A model generated the notes under the pieces. That model searched no databases. It worked only from the letters and a program-made list of their open reading frames with translations, and was not told the DNA's origin. 6,159 bases of DNA. Origin: CAYONM01 sp964405325 (lineage in GTDB: Bacteria > Planctomycetota > UBA11346). Below are positions 5,909 through 6,159 of the stretch, in pieces. Both the position numbers and the translations under genes were made by a program. The DNA lies in NCBI GenBank assembly GCA_964405325.1, contig CAYONM010000218.1, forward strand, positions 1 through 6,159, read 5' to 3'. Each line of letters starts with the position of its first letter. Position 1 is the stretch's first letter.

Positions 5909-6159
5909 TTACACCGGCCCCTGGTCGAAATATCCGCACCAACCGCGTAGTATGCGGTTGAGTTCCAAGACTTGCTTTTCGGGGGCGGATTGTGCACCCA
6001 CCGGGTCGATGTCTCGTCGTGGACCTTTCCAAACACGCGGGTCATCGCCTGCTGCGAGATGGCAGTGCCATAATTGGAGCAAATTAACGCTGCAAACGCC
6101 TGATTACCAGAAGGCCCGATAATGCGGGTGGTGCCAGCAGGGCGCCTCTCGTCGTACAC

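Larger units (their letters stand above)
5449..6159 (-). mobile_element. 3' portion of a degenerate group II intron, running off the window edge
   Basis: On the minus strand a reverse transcriptase/maturase reading frame ends at 5573. A domain V hairpin follows 11 nt later (5529-5561) and a further GNRA-capped hairpin lies at 5459-5485. Maturase ORF, then domain V, then 3' end is the standard order of bacterial group II retroelements, in which the protein is encoded in domain IV. The 5' half is outside the window. The left boundary is approximate: the RNA probably ends near 5440-5450, where the minus strand reads CAACAGCTAC, but without the 5' end the exon-binding sequences cannot be checked. 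The intron lies downstream of, and opposed to, the AraC gene; 5342-5448 holds no gene I can support. The element is disabled for protein production. Confidence 0.8.
5573..6159 (-). pseudogene. ltrA: Group II intron reverse transcriptase/maturase (LtrA type), C-terminal part, disrupted
   Basis: The protein would reverse-transcribe the intron and help it splice. Three pieces of one C-terminal region remain. The first, near 6060-5986, reads QQAMTRVFGKVHDETSTRW, matching the start of the maturase (X) domain. After a frame change at a five-G run (5981-5985) the second reads EKQVLELNRILRGWCGYFDQ and ends GPV then TAA at 5909-5911. Beyond a 156-bp insertion the third resumes with YRHLRKHTERRLRRWLMKKH and RQYPDEFLYEKLGLY, ending RTRAKA at a TGA (5573-5575). 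LNRxLRGWxxYF and YPDEFLYxxLGLY are hallmark strings of these proteins. No start is present, because the gene continues past the window. The most upstream 100 bp (6060-6159) stay open but I cannot match them to the reverse transcriptase. The frameshift, stop and insertion make the gene non-functional unless it is rescued in trans. Confidence 0.82.

Noticed and set aside
5695..6159. A 154-codon minus-strand frame as an intact gene
   Set aside because: Only a short stretch matches the maturase. The rest reads through the MITE and out-of-frame maturase sequence.

Overview
The window is high-GC DNA with the gene density of a proteobacterial chromosome. The oxidase subunits look most like the cyanide-insensitive oxidase (CIO) branch of gammaproteobacteria such as pseudomonads and halomonads. 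This taxonomic guess rests on protein flavour only and is tentative.

Layout, left to right. (1) Positions 13-2335, minus strand: a two-gene bd-type quinol oxidase operon, cydA/cioA then cydB/cioB, overlapping by 8 bp with a good ribosome binding site for the second gene inside the first. (2) Positions 2438-2828, minus strand: the wreck of a formylglycine-generating-enzyme (FGE/SUMF1-type) gene. About 108 N-terminal residues and the last 21 residues remain, in different frames, and the catalytic core is gone. (3) Positions 2938-4368, minus strand: an apparently intact NAD- and metal-dependent glycoside hydrolase of family GH4, with an unusual CDGP metal-site motif. (4) Positions 4369-4480: a short divergent control region holding a 27-bp imperfect palindrome. 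(5) Positions 4481-5341, plus strand: an AraC-family regulator transcribed away from the GH4 gene and probably its controller. (6) Positions about 5449-6159, minus strand: the 3' part of a group II intron, running off the window edge. Its domain V ribozyme hairpin is recognisable, but its reverse transcriptase/maturase gene is broken by a frameshift, a stop codon and a 156-bp miniature inverted-repeat element (MITE-like) flanked by a TTA repeat.

The GH4 gene and the AraC gene look like a small sugar-utilisation unit: the regulator would sense a sugar and control the divergent hydrolase. The FGE-like remnant may once have been co-transcribed with the hydrolase. The oxidase operon is a separate respiratory function. 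The right-hand end is a site of repeated mobile-element insertion and decay. The most notable items are the nested MITE in the dead intron ORF, the core-deleted FGE gene and the atypical GH4. I found no convincing new defence or multi-gene system.
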